Source of the DNA: CAYLZN01 sp964387935
GTDB lineage: Bacteria; Acidobacteriota; Vicinamibacteria; Vicinamibacterales; JAFNAJ01
Assembly (NCBI GenBank): GCA_964387935.1
Contig: CAYLZN010000243.1
Span: 1 to 9,060, forward strand
DNA: 9,060 bases
Direction: 5' to 3'
This document shows, piece after piece, positions 7,063 to 9,060 of the stretch. The position numbers were made by a program, and so were the translations under genes. How positions within the stretch are numbered: the first letter of the stretch is position 1; each line of letters starts with the position of its first letter. The notes under the pieces are model-generated. The model did no database searches and was not told the origin of the DNA. It was given only the letters and a program-made list of their open reading frames with translations.

Positions 7063-7103
7063 GCGCCATTGCTGCGAGAGTGGCGCAGCAAAAGCCCACT
7101 CTC
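7063..7103 (+). other. Three mutually exclusive hairpins after PEP-CTERM paralog 1
   Basis: Within 41 bp there are three perfect inverted repeats that share bases: GCGCCA (7063-7068) with TGGCGC (7081-7086); TTGCTGCG (7069-7076) with CGCAGCAA (7084-7091); and GAGAGTGG (7076-7083) with CCACTCTC (7096-7103). Only some can form at once. No T run follows on the plus strand, so this is not a standard terminator. The surrounding 383-bp gap (6911-7293) otherwise holds a CAGTTGC-like remnant near 6958-6976 and the control sites of paralog 2. Confidence 0.5.
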
Positions 7104-7127
7104 ATCAAAACAATAGGCTGCTCCAAG

Positions 7128-7145
7128 GCTGACTTTTCCCCTTGG
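7128..7145 (+). promoter_or_regulatory. Upstream block 1 of paralog 2 (putative activator site)
   Basis: GCTGACTTTTCCCCTTGG matches the block at 8196 upstream of paralog 3 at 17 of 18 positions. The distance to the -24 element is 101 bp here and 102 bp there. The core TCCCC-TT-GGGGA is an inverted repeat. The same core recurs inverted at 7246-7255, just past the -12 box. Position and conservation suit an enhancer-binding site. Confidence 0.5.
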
Positions 7146-7177
7146 GGAGACCTGAACGACCGTTCATCGGTTCCCAT

Positions 7178-7200
7178 AAGTGCCTTGATCGATGGCACTT
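7178..7200 (+). promoter_or_regulatory. Upstream block 2 of paralog 2: 7-bp inverted repeat
   Basis: AAGTGCC (7178-7184) and GGCACTT (7194-7200) are perfect inverted arms with a 9-bp spacer. It lies exactly 50 bp after block 1 and 51 bp before the -24 element. A degenerate copy is at the same relative place before paralog 3. Confidence 0.5.
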
Positions 7201-7228
7201 GCGGCAACTGCCCCAGAACCGCGCACTG

Positions 7229-7244
7229 TGGTCCCTCCTTTGCA
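7229..7244 (+). promoter_or_regulatory. Sigma-54 promoter of PEP-CTERM paralog 2
   Basis: TGGTCCCTCCTTTGCA has TGG at -24, a perfect TTTGCA at -12 and the required spacing. With the following CC it matches the promoter of paralog 3 at 15 of 18 positions. The start is predicted near 7255, about 40 bp before the ATG. Confidence 0.7.
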
Positions 7245-7293
7245 CCAAGGGGAAGAGAAGCGGGTGCCCCCTGTGTCCGCTGGAGGAGTAACC

Positions 7294-7992
7294 ATGCGCT
7301 GCGCTATTCGGGTTCTGATCGGACTGATGCTGTTGGCGGGCCTGCCCGCGGTGACAGCAGCCGAGGTTCTGCTTCCCAACCAGACCATCGTGGTCGATGA
7401 CGACCCGTCGAGTGCGAACTTTGGCAGCGGCGGCGCGTTCAGGCTATTCCCCGACGGAGCTAGCTATCCGAACGGCTCGTTCTTTATCACCTTCTGCCTT
7501 GAGACGAACGAGTACTTCGACCTAGGCCAGCCGCTCCAGATTGAGGAGATCAGCGGCTCGGCGAAGTTGGGCGGCGCGAACGGTGGGAACGGGACGGAGG
7601 ACCCGCTCAGCAACGACACCAAGGTCGTGTATTCGCAGTTCCGGAAGGGAACTGTAGGCTTCCAAGACCGCCAGGCCTTGCAGGAGGTGATCTGGTGGCT
7701 CGAGGGCGAGTACAACTACTCGCAGCCCGCCTCGAGTCTATCTGCGGCGGCGCAGGGCATTGTCAGTCTGATCGGGTCTCACTCGATCTACGGGTCCGTC
7801 GACGTCCTGAACCTCAAGGCGCCCGGTACTGGCACTGGCTACACGTCTCCGCTTGTCCGCAAACAGGACATGCTGACTTGGATGAGTCCTGAGGAGAGTC
7901 AGCTCATTCCCGAGCCCACGTCGCTCCTGTTACTGGGCACGGGCCTCTTCGCCGCCTCCGCCGCCGCGCGTCGCCGCCGCGGCAAGAAGTAG
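7294..7992 (+). CDS. PEP-CTERM surface protein, paralog 2 (FCLE/QxxIW family)
   Basis: A 232-residue exported protein. Residues 1-23 are the signal peptide (MRCAIRVLIGLMLLAGLPAV, then TAA). The C-terminal sorting signal is IPEPTS at 205-210, the helix LLLLGTGLFAASAAA and RRRRGKK. The ectodomain contains FGSGGAFRLF, ITFCLETNEYF (Cys68), DPLSNDTKVVYSQFRKG, LQEVIWWLEGE (Gln130), VDVLNL and RKQDMLTW, the same order as in paralogs 1 and 3. The ATG at 7294 was chosen over earlier in-frame starts because GGAGGAG lies 5 bp upstream, the signal peptide starts there, and the sigma-54 start site falls between. Its base composition is a little less GC-rich than paralog 1. It is followed by a strong terminator, so it is probably a single-gene unit. 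Confidence 0.9.
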   Translation: MRCAIRVLIGLMLLAGLPAVTAAEVLLPNQTIVVDDDPSSANFGSGGAFRLFPDGASYPNGSFFITFCLETNEYFDLGQPLQIEEISGSAKLGGANGGNGTEDPLSNDTKVVYSQFRKGTVGFQDRQALQEVIWWLEGEYNYSQPASSLSAAAQGIVSLIGSHSIYGSVDVLNLKAPGTGTGYTSPLVRKQDMLTWMSPEESQLIPEPTSLLLLGTGLFAASAAARRRRGKK

Positions 7993-8021
7993 ATCGCAGC
8001 GCTGACACAGGGCTTCCGCTT

Positions 8022-8065
8022 CGCCGCGACCAGAGGGCGTCCCCGCTCTCTGGCCGCGGCGTTTT
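8022..8065 (+). terminator. Intrinsic terminator of PEP-CTERM paralog 2
   Basis: CGCCGCG (8022-8028) pairs with CGCGGCG (8055-8061); after one A/C mismatch CCAGAG pairs with CTCTGG, giving 13 pairs around a 12-base loop, followed at once by TTTT (8062-8065). It starts 30 bp after the stop codon. Confidence 0.85.
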
Positions 8066-8069
8066 CATT

Positions 8070-8100
8070 CAGTTGCCAGTTTCCAGTTTCCAGTTGCCAG
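8070..8100. repeat. Heptanucleotide repeat cluster, CAGTTKC family
   Basis: Four in-phase units CAGTTGC, CAGTTTC, CAGTTTC, CAGTTGC, then CAG. It starts four bases after the T run of the terminator of paralog 2. The remaining stretch to 8195 shows nothing recognisable. Confidence 0.8.
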
Positions 8101-8195
8101 CGAACACAGGTTCGCGAGCCGCCGCCGGGCCCCGGTCTCCGCCCAAGCCGACGTCGAACATATCCAGCCTCTGGCAGACTCCCTGCGCCCAACGC

Positions 8196-8217
8196 GCTGA
8201 CTCTTCCCCTTGGTGCA
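8196..8217 (+). promoter_or_regulatory. Upstream block 1 of paralog 3 (putative activator site)
   Basis: GCTGACTCTTCCCCTTGG aligns with the block at 7128. In addition, the 17 bp at 8201-8217 are the exact reverse complement of 7241-7257, which overlaps the promoter of paralog 2. It lies 102 bp before the -24 element at 8298. Confidence 0.5.
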
Positions 8218-8245
8218 CCAGGAGCCCAGCGCGCAACGACGCCCC

Positions 8246-8268
8246 AAGTGCCCTGTTCCCGGTCATTT
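8246..8268 (+). promoter_or_regulatory. Upstream block 2 of paralog 3 (degenerate inverted repeat)
   Basis: AAGTGCC (8246-8252) is followed after 9 bp by GTCATTT (8262-8268), which keeps 5 of 7 positions of the second arm seen before paralog 2. It starts exactly 50 bp after block 1, the same spacing as in paralog 2. Confidence 0.4.
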
Positions 8269-8297
8269 GGGCGACGTGTCCCAGAATGCCGCCATCC

Positions 8298-8313
8298 TGG
8301 TGTCTCGTTTGCA
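8298..8313 (+). promoter_or_regulatory. Sigma-54 promoter of PEP-CTERM paralog 3
   Basis: TGGTGTCTCGTTTGCA has TGG, TTTGCA and exact -24/-12 spacing. Transcription should begin near 8324, about 40 bp before the ATG, as in paralog 2. Confidence 0.7.
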
Positions 8314-8363
8314 CCTCACGCGACCAGACCGGCGCCACCAGGCGTCCGTCGGAGGGAATGGTC

Positions 8364-9060
8364 ATGCGTGCGACGATTCGGGTGTTTCTTGCTCTTGGGC
8401 TGCTTGGACTGGTGCCAGCGATCGCGTCGGCTGACAGCGTGGTTGTCGGGGACTTTGTCAGGATTCAGAACGACCTGACGCCGAGATACGGCAGTGGCGG
8501 CCCGTTCACGGTCGATGTCTCTCCGTACTACGGCAGCGTCGGCCTCGGAGACTGGGTGACGTTCTGCCTCGAGATGAACGAGGGGTTCAGCTCCGGGTCG
8601 ACGTACTACGTGTACGACATCTCGGATTACGCCGACGCCGGGAGCGTCGCCACACCTGCTAACCCGGACCCTCTCAGCATCGCCACCAAGTGGCTCTACC
8701 AGGAGTTCCGCCGCGGCAACATCGCGACGTCGACCACGGACCGCGACGAGCTGCAACAGATGATCTGGTGTCTGGAGGAAGGTCTCAGCGCTTGCACGTT
8801 CACGGGCGACGCCCTGACGTGGTACACCCAGGCCCAGACCAAGACGGCGGCAGACATCGTTGACGCCGTCCAGGTTCTGAACATCGCGAACCGGTCGGTG
8901 ACGGCGAGCGAGGTGAAAGAGGGCTGGGGGCTGTCGAGGGACTGGAAGGCTCAGTCGATGTTGACGTGGACGGAGAGAGACGGCGGCATCACCAACGTCC
9001 CCGAACCTGCCTCGCTGTTCCTGATGGGCAGCGGGCTCGTGGGCCTGGCGACCATGGCAC
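8364..9060 (+). CDS. PEP-CTERM surface protein, paralog 3 (cut by window end)
   Basis: The frame stays open to the window edge: 232 complete codons. Residues 1-23 are a signal peptide (MRATIRVFLALGLLGLVPAI, then ASA). The last visible residues are VPEPASLFLMGSGLVGLATM, the PEP motif and most of its hydrophobic helix, so only the basic tail is missing. Shared motifs are YGSGGPFTVD, VTFCLEMNEGF (Cys68), DPLSIATKWLYQEFRRG, LQQMIWCLEEG (Gln131), VQVLNI and KAQSMLTW. It has extra Cys residues in the middle (MIWCLEEGLSACTF), which the other two lack. The ATG at 8364 has GGAGGG seven bases upstream; an ATG two codons earlier would be too close to it. It has its own sigma-54 promoter and is isolated from paralog 2 by a terminator. 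Confidence 0.88.
   Translation, partial: MRATIRVFLALGLLGLVPAIASADSVVVGDFVRIQNDLTPRYGSGGPFTVDVSPYYGSVGLGDWVTFCLEMNEGFSSGSTYYVYDISDYADAGSVATPANPDPLSIATKWLYQEFRRGNIATSTTDRDELQQMIWCLEEGLSACTFTGDALTWYTQAQTKTAADIVDAVQVLNIANRSVTASEVKEGWGLSRDWKAQSMLTWTERDGGITNVPEPASLFLMGSGLVGLATMA

Noticed and set aside
7178..7213. TGGCACTTGCGGCAACTGCC as a sigma-54 promoter
   Set aside because: GG and GC are not at the required spacing; the correct element lies at 7229-7244.

Overview
The window is about 9 kb of GC-rich Gram-negative DNA. It pairs an exopolysaccharide (EPS) export operon with genes for PEP-CTERM surface proteins, the substrates of exosortase. Gene content, the bEBP C-terminal domain, heptanucleotide repeats in the gaps and overall style suggest an Acidobacteriota genome (Vicinamibacteria-like). 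That placement is inference from pattern, not from a marker gene.

Layout. Positions 1-2483 (minus strand) hold a compact operon read right to left: a specialised NusG paralog, an XrtA-type ExeA-like AAA+ ATPase, a Wza-like polysaccharide export protein, and the first 87 codons of a secreted proline-rich protein cut by the window edge. Its leader (2484 upward) carries an exact match to the ops sequence used by RfaH, 51 nt before the nusG-like start, and a possible sigma-54 promoter. Positions 3265-3896 (minus) hold a PIN toxin / ribbon-helix-helix antitoxin pair. Positions 4114-5226 (minus) encode a sigma-54 activator (bEBP) with no receiver domain. Reading the other way are an 83-residue hypothetical protein (5543-5794) and three tandem, diverged paralogs with signal peptides and PEP-CTERM anchors (6230-6910, 7294-7992, 8364 to the end).

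How the parts may work together. Three good -24/-12 (sigma-54) promoters lie on the plus strand, before the 83-residue gene and before PEP-CTERM paralogs 2 and 3. Upstream of paralogs 2 and 3, two further conserved blocks sit at matching distances (about 101 and 51 bp before the -24 element), as expected for activator binding sites. The simplest model is that the neighbouring bEBP, or a homolog, drives the PEP-CTERM genes together with EPS synthesis. All three paralogs keep a Cys (FCLE) and a Gln (QxxIW) 62-63 residues apart, which resembles the signature of internal-thioester adhesin domains. No exosortase gene is in the window.

The gaps carry several clusters of degenerate 7-bp tandem repeats, mostly just 3' of genes, one clear intrinsic terminator (after paralog 2), a set of competing hairpins (after paralog 1), and a 32-bp duplication of the 3' end of the bEBP gene.
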